Source: Melocanna baccifera
Taxonomy: Eukaryota; Streptophyta; Magnoliopsida; Poales; Poaceae
Reading direction: 5' to 3'
NCBI GenBank assembly: GCA_036346265.1
Contig: CM070683.1
Coordinates: forward strand, 4,387,001 to 4,451,000
Length of the DNA stretch: 64,000 nt
Each line of letters opens with the position of its first letter. Positions within the stretch are counted from its first letter, which is position 1. The position numbers and the translations under genes are program-made. Below the pieces are notes generated by a model, which was not told where the DNA came from, searched no databases, and saw only the letters and a program-made list of their open reading frames with translations. Of the stretch, positions 11,600 to 24,032 are shown in pieces.

Positions 11600-13000
11600 G
11601 ACATGCGCCCAATAAGATATAACATTGAAACCGGCACACAGCTGTAACATAAACTTTGGGGAAATAAGTTATGACATACATGGAAACAATTCCTGAAAAA
11701 AATACTGCAGTTAAATCAATTGATTTTCTTTCTGAGAGAAAAAGAAGCGGCCAAGCATTGCACGGTCTGAACTACCCAACGCAATCAGTAGATGATCACT
11801 TCATTGATCATCGAAGGGTTGTTAGTTGCTACTGTTAATTGTTAAAGCATTGAGAAAAACACACACACAGCTTTCCACTATTTCCTTATAGTTTACCTTT
11901 GCTAATATTTGATGAAATCATCACCTTAGGTTGGGGCATGACAGTGGCAGCAAACCAAGAAGGCAGGAAGACTACATTTTCCCCATTCGTGATATGTACA
12001 GCTTATATGGAAATCAATAACTAAATATATGGATTCCACTTCAGCATTGAATTTGTTTTTGAGAACATTTTTATTTTTGGGAGAACGGGTTGAATTTGTC
12101 AACTAATAAAAGTAACATATATATGCAATTATGCAACCATAATAAATGTTATATCAGCTGCTTTTTTTTCTAATCTCTCCCATCTCCCAGAAAACTACAT
12201 CACCATTTAAAACTAAATGACTAAATATTAGAGACACATCTTTCCTCTACTTCATTTCTTAGCTCTTCTGTTAGCTTCTAACAGATCGCATATTACTGAT
12301 GGCATATGAACTTTTAGGACAAAAATAAGTAATGACCAAACAGGTATATAGAAATAGCTACCTTTTTTCATTTTTTGTTGAGGGATGTAAGATTTTCCAT
12401 AGCCTATGCCTATAGGATAACACTTTCTATCCCAAAACCATTAAACACAAATGAAGATAAGGGTTCGATGTTGACAATTAAGAAACCCAAGGTTTCCCTA
12501 AAAAAGTAACAGAAAAAAGTCCATGTAAATTCAATAATCATGAATATATCTTGTCAATGTACATGCATCATGCAGAAATGAATATCCATCGGTTAGCTTT
12601 AAGTTATAGACAAGGCTAAATTATTTGCTAATCCAGGTTGGTCCTTTGGTTATGTTCGATTGGGAACTAATTTGTCGGTACCTTTATTTGGCCAGTTCAA
12701 TTTGCTTCAGTCAAGTTCAATTAAAATCAAATATTCATCACGAGATGTTAAGTCAGGTTCAAGGAAAGAGCTATTTATTTCCAAAAATTAAAGCATACAG
12801 TCACTTGTAATCAACCTAAAAGAACACGAAAGATGATATTCCTCATAGAGAACTTTTGCATTAATGAAGGACTTTCAGCAACATCACCAACTAATAAAAA
12901 AAATATTAGCTCTGATGGACTGTAAAATACCAAGTAAACACATAGTATTGAGTTGCACAACACATTCTGGACAAGAAAAAAAATTGTTGGAGATGATCAT
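11600..13000. other. Helitron interior without recognised exons
   Basis: AT-rich sequence between the two PHP pieces. I saw no coding block, and the short frame near 12625-12810 has no family resemblance. Confidence 0.4.
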
Positions 13001-13010
13001 CTAGTTGAGG

Positions 13011-13380
13011 CTATCTTTTTGCTGCATAACAGGCAAGCTTCAGTCTTACCTCCTCAAGTTCAATATCTTCCATATCATCATTACTTAACCATGAAGACAA
13101 GCAGAGATTAACAACATCCATACCACTATCCATTGGTGAAAAGCCATCAGAATTGACAAGCTGTCCAAACTTAACTATCTTCCTTAGATTAGCAGCAGAT
13201 GGTTCCTCTGCAAACTTCAGTAGTATATCTTTCATAGCACCACACCAGATAGGCCGAGATATCTTCAAGAAGCAGCACAAAGTTGTTATAGCAAGCTTAA
13301 CTGTTCCAATGTCATATTCATCCTTCCCACCTCTTCCATGAAAATCTGAACCTCCAAGCTTCAAAAGTCCATACTTGTGT
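13011..13380 (-). pseudogene. PHP-domain phosphoesterase, C-terminal exon fragment (captured)
   Basis: The piece opens at a splice acceptor (AG at 13382-13381) and reads HKYGLLKLGGSDFHGRGGKDE, then DIGTVKLAITTLCCFLK, ending at a TAG stop (13011-13013) after LKLACYAAKR. GGSDFHG is the last metal-binding motif of the PHP fold, and the terminal position of the stop fits a genuine last exon. The piece is open throughout but has no start and no upstream partner exons next to it, so it is a captured fragment. Confidence 0.78.
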
Positions 13381-13702
13381 CTGCAAACATCACACAATAT
13401 GATGAGGGCATAAAAAATGTTATCATCTCATTCCATCAATGTAAAACATTGGCATCAGCTTTCTTCCATGCTCAATGAAGGAAAGAAAACCTAAAGCAGT
13501 GCCAATTATTCATAATTTTGCAGAATTACAGAGAACCACAGTAACTATTGTGCCACCATGTAATAACTTGTCTTTTCAAAAACCATGTAATAACTCATCT
13601 CTTCAAAAAGTTTATGGTCACCAAAGAACAGCTACAGCAGGGAATACTATTGGCTAGCAGATAGATAAGAAATCACCATACAGTGTAGGTGGTTTAACTT
13701 AC

Positions 13703-14153
13703 ATAGTGCTGCAAAGTTGTGCTCCAAACAACGATAACAGCTGCGACCAGACCTTTTGCATTCACACTGACATCGATGCGGTGCGCATCGCAACTCCTAT
13801 CGATACAACCATTATGCTCAGTTTTGTGTCCCTTGAATAATGCACATGATCAAAGACAACCTCCAGAAGACATGATGCAGGTATCATGCACAGCTTTGCT
13901 ATCTGAATAAGACAAAAGGATTATGTAAGTGCTAACGATTTAAAGTCACAGAATTTAGCTAAACTAACCTGATAAAACCCCACAGAGTTCCACATTAAGC
14001 TTACATTCATCCCAAGGATCGACAAGTTTGAAAATATCACAAATTTAATCAGATCTGGTAGTGGTAAGTGGGAGGGCTGGCTCAGGTCTAGCCACCGAAA
14101 CACGATAGTCATCATGGTGGTTGTCACAAAATGAAGGCCAATTAATGTTGTGG
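13703..14153 (-). pseudogene. Nucleotide-sugar transporter (UXT/URGT-type) fragment (captured)
   Basis: Two consecutive exons with intact borders: 13969-14153 (ATTLIGLHFVTTTMMTIVF, then QPSHLPLPDLIKF and LMWNSVGFYQ) and 13703-13902 (IAKLCMIPASCLLEVVFDHV, then YSRDTKLSIMVV). These are the conserved blocks of plant Golgi nucleotide-sugar transporters of the TPT/DMT superfamily (UDP-xylose or UDP-rhamnose/galactose type). The second exon loses its frame after VAMRT by a one-base change and resumes as SVNAKGLVAAVI. The first exon and the C-terminal half of the gene are absent. Confidence 0.86.
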
Positions 14154-14269
14154 CTGCAAAAAGCAAATCATAATCAATGACATGGTAACCTACTGCTTCT
14201 GGAACAAGCCTGCTCATGTCTGGATGCACCAGGCACAGGCTACTCATGGTAACCAAATGCTCTTCCACG

Positions 14270-15640
14270 GAACCCCATCAAAAACTGCTCCACAAACGCA
14301 GCTTCACACCCGTAGCCCTCCTAATCCATCCAAGAACCCGTCCCCAAATCGCAGTTGCTCAGCAAAGCACGCGCCGATGTCGTGCTTCTGGTGCTCGACC
14401 TCCATCTGCATCTGCGCCTGTGAGGCATCCAGCACTATTAGTGGGAGCAGCTCCAGGGGCCTGCAGCGGTGGCTTGCGGCGGCCGGCCAGGGAGGAGAAA
14501 GGAGGCGGCGGCGGGAGGGGAGGAAGAGAAAAGCGAGGAGAGTACAAGCATAGGGAAAGCTCGAGGAAGCTCACCGTGCAGTCGGTGGAAGCGGGGAGAG
14601 GCCGAGGCGGCCCGACGACGTGAACCCATGGCGGCGCGGGGCGGTTGCCGTGGAGGGGGAAGCTCGGGCGTCGAGGAGGCCGGACGACCGTCAGGGAAGC
14701 TCGAGGGCGCCGGGGTGAAGCTCCCACCGCGAGGAATCAGATGGAGATCGGCCGAGGAGGTCGCGGTGGTAGCTGATTTGGGGAAGATTGGCCGTGCGAT
14801 GTGCTGTGCTCCGCAGAAACCAAATCGGCCGGTTATGGAGGTCCTTAGGAGGAGGGGCTGCGGAGAAGGGGGAGGAGGAAGCGGCGCAGTGGGGAGGAGG
14901 GGCGGCGGGGAAGGGGGAGGAGGGGATGTGGTGGGGAGTGGGGAAGGAGGGGGAGGGGAGGCGCGGGAGAGCGGGAAGGAGGGGGACGGGGAGGAGGAGG
15001 AAGGAGGCGGCGGGGGAGGAGGGGAGGCGGCGGGGAGGGGAGGAGGGGGGACCGGGGGAGGAGCGGGCGGCGGGGGAGGAGGGAGGAGGGGGAGGAGGAG
15101 GAGGCGGCGGGGTAGGGAGGGGGAGGGAGGGAAGCGGCGGCCGGCGGGTGAGCGGGGGAGACGGCGGGGGAGGAGGGGGAGGCGGCGGGGGCACGGGGAA
15201 GGAGGGGGGAGCGGGGGAGGAGGGGGGAGGGTGGAGGCGACGGGGGAGGGGCAGCGCAGAGGGGAAGGAGCGAGGCGGGGGGCGGGCGTGCGCTCGCCAC
15301 CACACGGGGAGGCACGCGCGACCATGGCGGTGGATGTACGCGGCCTGCAGGAGTTGGTGGGGAGTGATGGCTCCGGGGATGGGCGATGACGCGCGGCCAG
15401 GGATTCGGGGCAAGTGGGCAGTGCTGACGCGAGAGTGAGGTGGTAGAGCTACAGCACCAGGGATTCGGGGCATGGGCGCCTGTGCGCGCGCGAGGAGGAG
15501 GAAGGCGGGGAGCGGGCGTTCGCCAACGGGAGCGTCGCGAAGCCTCGCCACGCCCGTGAAGCCTCGCCACGCGTCGCCGCCAACTCTCTCTCGCGTCGAC
15601 GTGGGACACTCTCGAGCGAGCAAAGAGGAGTGGGTTTTAA
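14270..15640. repeat. GC-rich purine/pyrimidine-skewed block in Helitron 1
   Basis: From about 14850 to 15290 the plus strand is almost pure G and A with GGGGAGG/GGCGGGG phrases. Long open frames appear on both strands as proline- or glycine/arginine-rich strings, the expected by-product of such composition. I see no real gene. It occupies the 5' part of Helitron 1. Confidence 0.6.
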
Positions 15641-16152
15641 TAGCTCTAGATGATTTTATGGCTCTCCTTCCTCCGTTCTCTGCTATCACAGTTTCTCGTA
15701 TGGGGCTCGACAAAGCAGAAATGGCGACTGCAGCTATTTTATGCTGAAGCAACGAGGGTGGGTGGCTAGACAAATGAGCTCGCGCTCGAGCGGACCGGGT
15801 CCTAGTGCGAATGGGCGGCGCACCAAGGAAGAAGGCGCAGTTAGCGACTGCGCGAGGAGGCAGGCGCGGTTGGGACGTACACCAGGCGGCTTTGCGCGCG
15901 TGGAAGTGCGTCAGGCGCTTTGTATTGTTGGGAAGTGCGTCGGGAGGTTTTTTTAAAATTTTAGCCAAAATTGATATTACATAAAATAGCTAAAATTCAA
16001 ATACTGCATCGCGCAGAACCTGCTGCGTGCCCGTGCGCGGCACAGCAGCAGCCCTTGCTATGGTTCTGGTTAGCGGCAGGATTGTGTTTAGCAACGAGGG
16101 GCCAAGGACACGAGCGCCACATGCAACTATGCAAGTGATCAATGCATGGCCT

Positions 16153-16439
16153 CCCCGCTCATTTCGGCTTTTTTTCGTTTTCTGCTTCTAGTTTCTGTTT
16201 TTTTTCACTATTCAGTATTTCGTCTTTTTCTGATTTTTTTAGATATTTTAGGCTTTTTTGTATTTTCTTTTTTTCCCGTGTTCCTTTGTATTGTCCCTAA
16301 TGGGTTAATATATTTTTTTATTTTTACATTTTTTTAAAATTAATTATGCCCAAAAATCCAAATCAGCTACAGTAAAAAAAAGTCAGATACAGTGAAATTG
16401 CAACAAAAAACCAGAAGTCATCGCTAAAACGAGCGCCCC
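16153..16439 (+). mobile_element. MITE family 1, copy 1
   Basis: About 290 bp. It begins near CCCCGCTCATTTCGGC and ends CGCTAAAACGAGCGCCCC, inverted versions of each other. The interior has TTTCACTATTCAG, a T-rich tract, an ATTGTCC-TAATGGGTTAATAT block and CAGCTACAGTAAAAA. The same order recurs near 23566, 44170, 48626, 51506 and 53524. Confidence 0.75.
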
Positions 16440-17330
16440 AAGAAATTTCAATGCATGAGGTCGGCTTCACTGCATTGCAATCAATTCATCATGGGATTTA
16501 GTTATTGGCTAGATAGCTAGATTTCGGTCCGGTTTTAAATTCTGTTTTTTACTTTGAAGTCGGTTTTTAAATACAATAATTTTTAAGTTAATTTTTATAA
16601 GCTATTTATATGAGTAATTATATGAGCTATTTTGAATGAAGTGAATTCTCAATGTGAGTGTTTCTTACTTCTTTAACCTCTCTCGTAAACAAGTAAAAGC
16701 TAAAAATCACAATTAAAATGATATTTTTAAACATGATATTACATAATGGAGCTAAAATTTAGCTGTTTTCGCTATGGTGCAGGATCGCAACACATCTGGC
16801 CGCGGTCCCACCCACCACCTGCGGCGCATGAGACGCACTGCGACAAACCTTCAGCGGTACTGGGCAGCGGCTGTTGGCATGTTGCTATCGCCGCGGTCGG
16901 AAACTACAGGAGACCAAATCCTAAAAAAAAAACAACGGCCAAGGGGGCAAACAGCCAAGCAGGCTAAGGCCTCGTGTGGACTGATGACGAAGACGAGATA
17001 TTTTTCCCCTTAAGAATTCGTTCTTTGATGAGAATACGCCTGTATATTATCATGCGCCTTGCCTGCTAATCATACACCGGCGTATTATATTTTCTCCGGA
17101 ATAAACAAACAAAACTTCTTCCCCCATCTATTTAAAGTAATTTATGAAAATATCCCCCACATAAACAAACAAAACTTCTATATCATCTTTTCAAAATAGC
17201 TTGCCAAAACAACCTTTTGAAACGGCTTATCAATTTATTGATATTCCTTTTATTCACACAAACACTTATACTAGAACAAAAAACCATAAACCATAACCAT
17301 AAAACATCAACAGTAATAGAAGAGTCCACC
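16440..17330. other. Non-coding region with MITE debris
   Basis: No gene is recognised. About 17098-17310 holds a degraded copy of MITE family 3 (AAACAAACAAAACTTC, ...GAAACGGCTTATCAAT...) with its start duplicated. Confidence 0.45.
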
Positions 17331-17768
17331 CTTTATTAAAGAGGCAGCTATGATGATCACACACACACTGATGCACCATTCGCCAGCATAATATAATATG
17401 AAGTGCCGAGTCATCGGCGTCGCACATCCAGTACCAGGTCTAATAGCTAAAAGTCACTCCCAGAATAGGCATTACAGTTTCCGTAACCATGGCAGAAACT
17501 GAGAGAAGTAATGAAATGAACGTCCGGTTACCACAAGCTTGCATATCGCACACTTATCATATGTAAATGACCGCGAAAGAGAATGTGGCAAAGCTAATTG
17601 GTTCAAAAGAACATTACAGATAGCAAAGGTACATCCAAATCATCCGCAAGATGAAACGGCTGTCCATATGTTACGCTCAAACCAAAAGCTTATATATCAT
17701 ATCTCAACACCACCTCCCAACCAAATAAACGACCGGATAAATAACCAAGGCGGTAGAGCAAGGTAGCT

Positions 17769-19299
17769 TTAGTTCTTGGGGCCGATATCCTTCAGAGCGC
17801 AGATCTGCTCCTCACCCATGGCAGACATCACAGTCACAATCAGATCCTTGCCCTCATTGAATCCATCCTTGATCTGTATTTAGCAAAGAAGAGCCTTATC
17901 AATCTAAAAAGTTTGTCATTATGAACCTTAACAACAGACTAAATCTCTAACCTGAGCAAGCAGAGCCTCATCACTAGGGAGCCTCAGATCATCCTTAGTG
18001 TTTCCATTTTCAGTCAGGAGGCTGACCTGTGTAATGTGCAAATGCAAAATTTTAAAATAACATCAAGAGCAAATTTCAGACAGAGCTAGAAGAGTCAAAA
18101 GAAACATACAAATCCATCTTCAGAAATGTCAATCAGCTGGTAGTCAGTACGGTTGACATGGGGGACCTACAGAACACAGGAAAAACCTTCAAACAATTTG
18201 CATGGCAAGAACAGAACAAACAATACAGAACATGGTTTAATACTGACGTCACAGTTGTGGGAGGAGGGCACAATATCCTCAAGCTTCTTTCCATTGAAAA
18301 TGTCAATAGCCACAAAGTGGCATTTTGCATGCCCGTGCTTCCCAGTCTTGGAAGTAGAGACCTCAACAACCTACAGCAAAGATGGAAAGAAGAGTCAATA
18401 CCATAATATTATGTGTGACCAAAGGAAAACATAATTTCAAGCTGATGCTACCATAAAAGAAATACAGCAACCTCAGTTCATGAAAGAAAAAACCGACACT
18501 ACCATAATGAAACATAGCAACAACATACACGGTAAAACGCAAGAAAAGCATGCCAATAGTAAGGTTGGAAAGCCATGTAAATGTCACGATATAGCTACAC
18601 TTGTGGCAACTTGAAACCATCAGCACTACCACACAAAAAATGTATCATTTTTAGACAGAGATAAGAGATATAATCATCCATGGACATCACACAAGGCTAA
18701 AACCAACGTATGATGATAGTGCTCAAAAACATCCACCACAACTTTCGGCCTTCGCACATCACAAACTGAGATCTCACAAGAATACAGAAGCGCGATCCAG
18801 AGTCACAAAACGAAGACTACAAGATAAATCTAAGCATGTAACCAAACAAGTTTTTAAGAAAATATTTGCAAATTTTCTCTAGTGGTTGCTTGAAATTGAA
18901 ATTAACCAAAGTTGAACGGCATCAATTTCACAGATAACACAATAAAAACTAAACCAGAACTAGTCATAAACTACTAACTAGTCGCCACTAATACCACCAA
19001 CCAGAGAGCCTACAGGTTACAAAGGACATCCAACAAGCAAAGCACGTAACAAAGCACCAAACTTTTGCGTTTCAGACTAGCCAAGCAAGCAGCGCAGCAC
19101 AGCACCCACCAAGACAACCCCCAATCTAATTAATCTAAAAGAAACAGAGGGAAAGGGGAACAGGTATCCGGACCTTGCAGGGACGGTTCTTGATGACGAC
19201 GTGGCCGTTCTTGCGGATGGTGCCGGCCTGCTGCGGGTAGGTCTTGGACGCGCCGGCGTCGGCCTTCGACTCGAAGTGGTGCTCCTCGGAGTCCGACAT
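17769..19299 (-). CDS. eIF5A: Eukaryotic translation initiation factor 5A
   Basis: Five exons: 19174-19299, 18248-18370, 18110-18166, 17952-18026 and 17769-17873. All borders are GT-AG and they total 486 nt (161 aa), the usual plant length. The protein starts MSDSEEHHFESKADAGASKT and contains TYPQQAGTIRKNGHVVIK. It has the hypusination loop STSKTGKHGHAKCHF, where the Lys between Gly and His is the modified residue in the family. The C-terminal OB-fold ends MGEEQICALKDIGPKN. eIF5A relieves ribosome stalling and aids termination in the cytosol after hypusine modification by deoxyhypusine synthase and hydroxylase. A 5' UTR intron (about 19311-19435) has a GTGAG donor. No lesion is seen, so this is probably a functional, highly expressed gene. 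Confidence 0.97.
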
Positions 19300-19309
19300 C
19301 CCCAAGCGC

Positions 19310-19545
19310 CCTGACCCAACCGAAAAACCCTACCACCAACAACAGCACGAGCGCACAGATCAGACAGAATCCATAGTCCTGTGAGCTCGTACGATCAGAT
19401 CGAGAGAGAGAGAGAGAGGCAGGGCGGCCGCTCACCGAGGAAGGCGGAGGAGGGGGATACGCGAGAGGATGGGAGGAGCGACGCAGCGATCCGTCTAGCC
19501 GACTAGGGTTGCGCACGGGCGCAGCTCGCCAGCTTTTATGCGGCG
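19310..19545 (-). promoter_or_regulatory. eIF5A 5' leader and core promoter
   Basis: On the minus strand a TATA-like CATAAAAG lies at 19533-19540, and the motif AACCCTAG (telo-box core) at about 19502-19509. A second telo-box core, AAACCCTA on the plus strand, lies at 19324-19331 within the leader intron. Telo-boxes are typical of plant translation-machinery promoters. Splicing from 19436 to 19310 places the leader directly before the ATG. Confidence 0.55.
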
Positions 19546-19899
19546 CCGGTGGGTGGGGCGGTGGCTGAGCGGGCCGTGGGCTGGGCCTCTCTCTCCGGCT
19601 CAGCTCGGCCCGCCGAGACGTTCCGTTGCACGTGTTGGATGTGAGGGGTCGGATGGCGTCCGTGCGCCGCCGTCGGATCGAGAGGATCTGGTGGCACCCG
19701 GCCTCACATGCCGGAAGCGGCACGTTTTGATAGTTGGCCATTCCACGTGTGTGCCGACTTCTCGCAGCGCGGAGCACCCGCCACGTGAAAAATGTACTTT
19801 GAGGCGCACCAAATCCGCACTCTGCTAGAGCCGTCCAAAATGTACTTTCGCGTGTTGTCACGGTGTCGATCATGCCGAAAGTAGGAACCGTTCTCGAAT

Positions 19900-22800
19900 C
19901 TCATATGAAGGCTAGTTCATATATGACTAAAAATCACTACAGGAAGGCTCTTGGAAATACGCAATGGACGGCTCAGATCAACCCGAAACACCTGCAATTG
20001 TAACGCGCATGTTTGGGGGTGAACCGGAACCAGCTATTAAGATCAAACACTTGCCAGAGACTTCATTCAGGCTGGTGCAGACTAAGGCCATTTGAGATCA
20101 GAAAATCCACACGACCTCGTTGCCTTTCCATCAGCCGTATGGTCTCTGTTTGGAATTTTGTAACGCACCATTTTTCGAAGCGTTAGTAATTACCGTAAGT
20201 GTCTTAGGATTGTATAGTTGCGAAGTAACAAACAAGAATAAGCATCAGAACAACACGTGCTTACAAACAAGAGTCAAACTTTATTATAAAGATAAAACTT
20301 AACAGCTAAGTTTTGGATGCAGTGGGTGACAAGCCCAAAGTTAACTTACGTTACAATAAAACACCACAGTTAAGCTTAAACAAGGCTAAGATCTCGAACC
20401 ACTGATTATCAATGAAGAACAGCTCCTCAGGCTCCTCCTCAATAGCTTGTTCATCGCAGATCCATTGATTTTCTAAATGTTGTTTAGCAAGTAATGAATA
20501 CAACTGTACCTACCAAGTCATAAGGATAAATCCTAATTTACTAATTGCATGGATTATCAATGAATGGGAGTATACGGGTTTTATTAGTGAGAGTGGATGC
20601 AATTTTATTTGTAAATATTTTCAAATAACAAATTTACAATTTCTTAAGAGTAAAAAGGTTTTCAACAATTATCTTCTTAGTTTACACCAATTAGGAATAT
20701 AGAGAAATGTACTTATGCTTTGTTGCGGGAATCACCCAAATAAACACAGCTCCATTAAGTGGGAACACAACGTATTTAAATACCATTTATTATCACTCTG
20801 CATAGTTGCTTAGCTTTACCCAAAAAAATTTCTCAATCTTCTACTGTCACGCGATAGGCACGCTTCAACTAACATACGATTGAGTTGAGAAAAATAAGGT
20901 TTTTCACTGCTCAATTTTTTTATATAGCCTCTACCCGATAGGTTATGCACCACACAAAATCGGGTATCTAAGGGCCAACATGGAACACAACCACTAAGAT
21001 TTTATGAGGACCTATCGTTGTTAAGCATGGTGATATCATGATCCATACCAACTCCCTTACTCCTATAGGGTTCAATCGAGCTGAGCAGTTACTAGACCAT
21101 GATTGACTGATCAATACTTGTGGTTGAGTGATCACTGTGTCCTTTACTCAATATAAGGTTCTAGTCCTTACTTTTCACCTTGAAGCTGCCAACCACAACT
21201 GGGTATCTAGTGCACAACAGCACTACCACCTATCTGTTACAGCCTCCACCTTAGGGTAAAGTCGTGAACTCCCACCAACTAGTGGCTTTCCACAATTTCT
21301 CTCTTACCCCAGAACCATTTAAATAATTCTACCGATGAACCACCAAGTCACTTAGTAGTAGAAAAGTTTAAATGAACCTATCTATAATTATTTATATAAT
21401 ATTTAAATATTATTAAGCCTGTCAAGGTGAATATAGCCTCAAATTAAAGTAGGGCATTTTTCAGTGGTAGGATATAACTAATTTAACATGTCATTCTAAA
21501 CATTTATTTTAATTAAATAACATTAGGCAAATAACATTAATGCAAATTCTGTAACTAGATAATATGAATTTTTATTGGATTCAATATGATAAAAAAACTT
21601 GTAACTTACCTTGATGTTCAATGAATCTGACTGTCTCATAACTTCAATATATTGATCAAGTGCTTGCACCGACACCTCGAAGCACTCGAGAACTAACACA
21701 AACACATAAAATAGCATGAGCATGCGCTCGAGTCTAATCAAGTTAGGAAATAAAATAAAATAAATAGGATTAAAATACAATAAAAACCCAATGGAGTTTA
21801 TTTGGATTTTATTGGGGTTTGATATGGTGGAATGGGGGCCAAAAATGGGTTCGGAGCATCGAGACGATCAAAATAAGGTATTTTTGTATTTTGGGTTTGG
21901 ATAAATAGTAGTGAATAATAGTATGCCGGCCCAAAATGATCAGTGCACGCGTAGGATTAATTTTTAAATGAATCGGCCAGGTGGGTCAGCCTGTTTGGCC
22001 CAAATTTGGTGTGGCTGTTCGAACTATCCGAATGCGCACTCATCTGGGTCGTTAATCCACGGCGTTTGGACAGCCGAGGGTGAGCGTGGCCGTTCGGGCC
22101 AGCCGGACGCGCGACTGTTCGGACCATCCGAACATGTGCCTACGCTTGGCCATCCATCCGCGGTCACGGACAGCTGTGGGCGAGCCACGACGCACTAGGA
22201 GGCTGTCGTCGACCTCCGGCTGAGTTCAGCGATAGGAAAAAACAAGGGAGGGATCCCCGCCATGATTTGGCATCGGTGGTGAACTCCGGTGGAAATGGGT
22301 GGCATGACTGGATTCCTCAGAACGTGGAGAGTCTATTTTGGGGCTTTTGGAGGTGGGAACATGAATGGTGGCGGCCGACGGTAAGAGAGTGGGTGGTGAC
22401 TTTCACGGTAGTTTGGGGTCACTCTGATAGGTTTTCAGTGAGATTGGGAGTGTTTTAACCATTCACGGGGAATGGGTTTCACGGTGACGGAGCTCGTTTG
22501 GGTCAGAAAAAATCTCAGGTGAGCTATCCACGGGAGTGATGATTTGGTCGATGGGTGCTCATAGTGCTAGATCAAAAGAGAAATACTCCCAGAAAATTGA
22601 CTTTGGCTAATTGTTTGTGATGCTTTGATGATACAATGGCCGAATGCAATTAGATTTTTATTGAGGGAGGAAGAAGATAGCATTTAGGGCTCACCAAGCT
22701 CAGGAGAGGACAGCGGCAGAGGAGAGGGGCGAGTGAGTTCAATTTTGTGGCTCTGGCAAGTGATTGAGAGTGGAGTGAAGCTCTCTGTGAACACGATTGA

Positions 22801-23560
22801 GCTATAAAGGTGAGCTAAGGTGGTGAGAGCATGATGGCGGTTCAGCATCAGCTGCGCGTGGATGAGGAGAGATGGCAGGGGCTTTGCTGGAAGGATGGGT
22901 GTGCAGGCAAGGTGGCGCTGGTGCCTCTGTAGGAGTTGGCATGGCATGACATAGCTGGTACAGCTCAAGCATGCGCGTCTACAAGGAAACGGTGAGCTGC
23001 GATAGGAGAAAGAAAGGATGGGTCAGGCGATGTGTGGAGCAAAGGAGAGGGACAGAGGACAGGGCGATTGACTGGTGGGGACTTGGCGTCAGCGTGGAGT
23101 AGGGTGAGTGTGAACACGAGGAAGAGCGCGATTGCAATTTGGGGCGGCGACAAGAGGACGCGTGGAGCGGAGCACAGGGAGGCGGTGGCAAAGGCGACTT
23201 GGTTAGAAGCGCCAGCAGAAAAGGGAAGCAGGGAAGCAAAAGAGGAAAGGCGCAATTCAAGGAGAGTTGCCAAATTGGGAGGGATTAGAAATTCAAGCAA
23301 AAATCCAAAAATAATTCAAATTGGTTTTGAACTTTTGAGGTGTTTCAATTTTCATCTCTCAGAGGTGAATAACTAGGTACCGAAGAGCACCATAGTGTGT
23401 ATGCCCACTGCACCTCGATGCAACAAAGATTCTAGACGCAAGCACATCACGTCAGATACATTTCGACAAGTATGGAGCAATCCCACATGCTTAAAAGAAA
23501 GCAAGATTCCTTCCTCGACATGATATTCCTACCACTCTCTCCTACGGTCCTACCTTATTT
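19900..23560. other. Gene-poor region, probable retroelement-derived sequence
   Basis: No coding block is recognised. At 20280-21480 there are long unstructured stretches with old-LTR-like composition. At 21950-22180 GACCATCCGAAC-type phrases recur. I could not find paired LTRs, a primer binding site or pol motifs, so no element is named. At 22680-23300 the short open frames on both strands show no family similarity. Confidence 0.35.
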
Positions 23561-23565
23561 AGGCT

Positions 23566-23830
23566 CGCTTGTTTCGGTTTTAGTTTCTAGCTTTTAACTT
23601 CTAGTTCATTATTCCTTAATTTCGTCTTTTTTCTAACTTTTAGCTTTTTTGTCTTTTCTTTTTTCCTGTATTCCTTTGCATTGTCCATGATGAGCTAATA
23701 TATTTTTTTATTTTTTAAATTTAATTATGCAAAAAAACTACTAGCAGCTACAATGCAAAATAAATTAGTTACAGTGAAAAAAGTTATAATCCACAAAAAA
23801 CCAAGTTGAGCAGTTTCCAGCAAAAAAGAA
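23566..23830 (+). mobile_element. MITE family 1, copy 2
   Basis: Same order of blocks as the copy at 16153: TCGGTTTTAGTTTCTAGC, a T-rich tract, ATTGTCCATGATGAGCTAATAT, CAGCTACAATG, then a degraded right end. Confidence 0.65.
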
Positions 23831-24032
23831 TAAACTTACTTTGCTCCGGCCACAATGCAGAACCTAGTTCATGTCTACATCCTAGCAAAGAAAAAAAGAT
23901 CATGTCTACACTATACATAATAATAACTAAATAATATCAGTTACAATTGCATGAGGGTCGCAAAGTTTGAAACGACTGGAGCTTCTGGGTTTTGGCTGGA
24001 GTTTTTGGCTTTGAAGTAGAAGCGGCTGAAAA

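Larger units (their letters stand above)
8837..15650 (-). mobile_element. Helitron 1, gene-fragment-carrying, 6,814 bp
   Basis: Read on the minus strand, the element begins TCTAGAGCTATTAAAA at 15650, preceded by A (15651). It ends in CTAG at 8840-8837, followed by T (8836), which fits Helitron insertion between A and T without target duplication. Immediately upstream of the end is a perfect hairpin at 8848-8864 with 7-bp stem GGCGCGC, a 3-nt loop and stem GCGCGCC. It stands 11 nt from the terminus, as is usual for Helitron 3' ends. No Rep/helicase is seen, so the element is non-autonomous. All captured exon fragments lie in the same sense as the element: nucleotide-sugar transporter, PHP phosphoesterase and CLPTM1. 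The 3' end is strongly supported. The 5' end rests on the A/TC context and the CTATTAAAA motif. Confidence 0.8.

Noticed and set aside
13011..14153. A functional transporter or phosphoesterase gene at 13-14 kb
   Set aside because: Only isolated exons are present, a frameshift breaks the transporter, and both lie inside Helitron boundaries.
14438..15968. Long proline-rich and glycine/arginine-rich open frames on both strands (up to 425 codons)
   Set aside because: They arise from a nearly pure G/A strand. Open frames overlap in several phases, with no domain, no splice logic and no codon pattern of a real gene.
20280..21830. Possible intact LTR retrotransposon
   Set aside because: No paired terminal repeats, primer site, purine tract or gag/pol motif could be found by eye.
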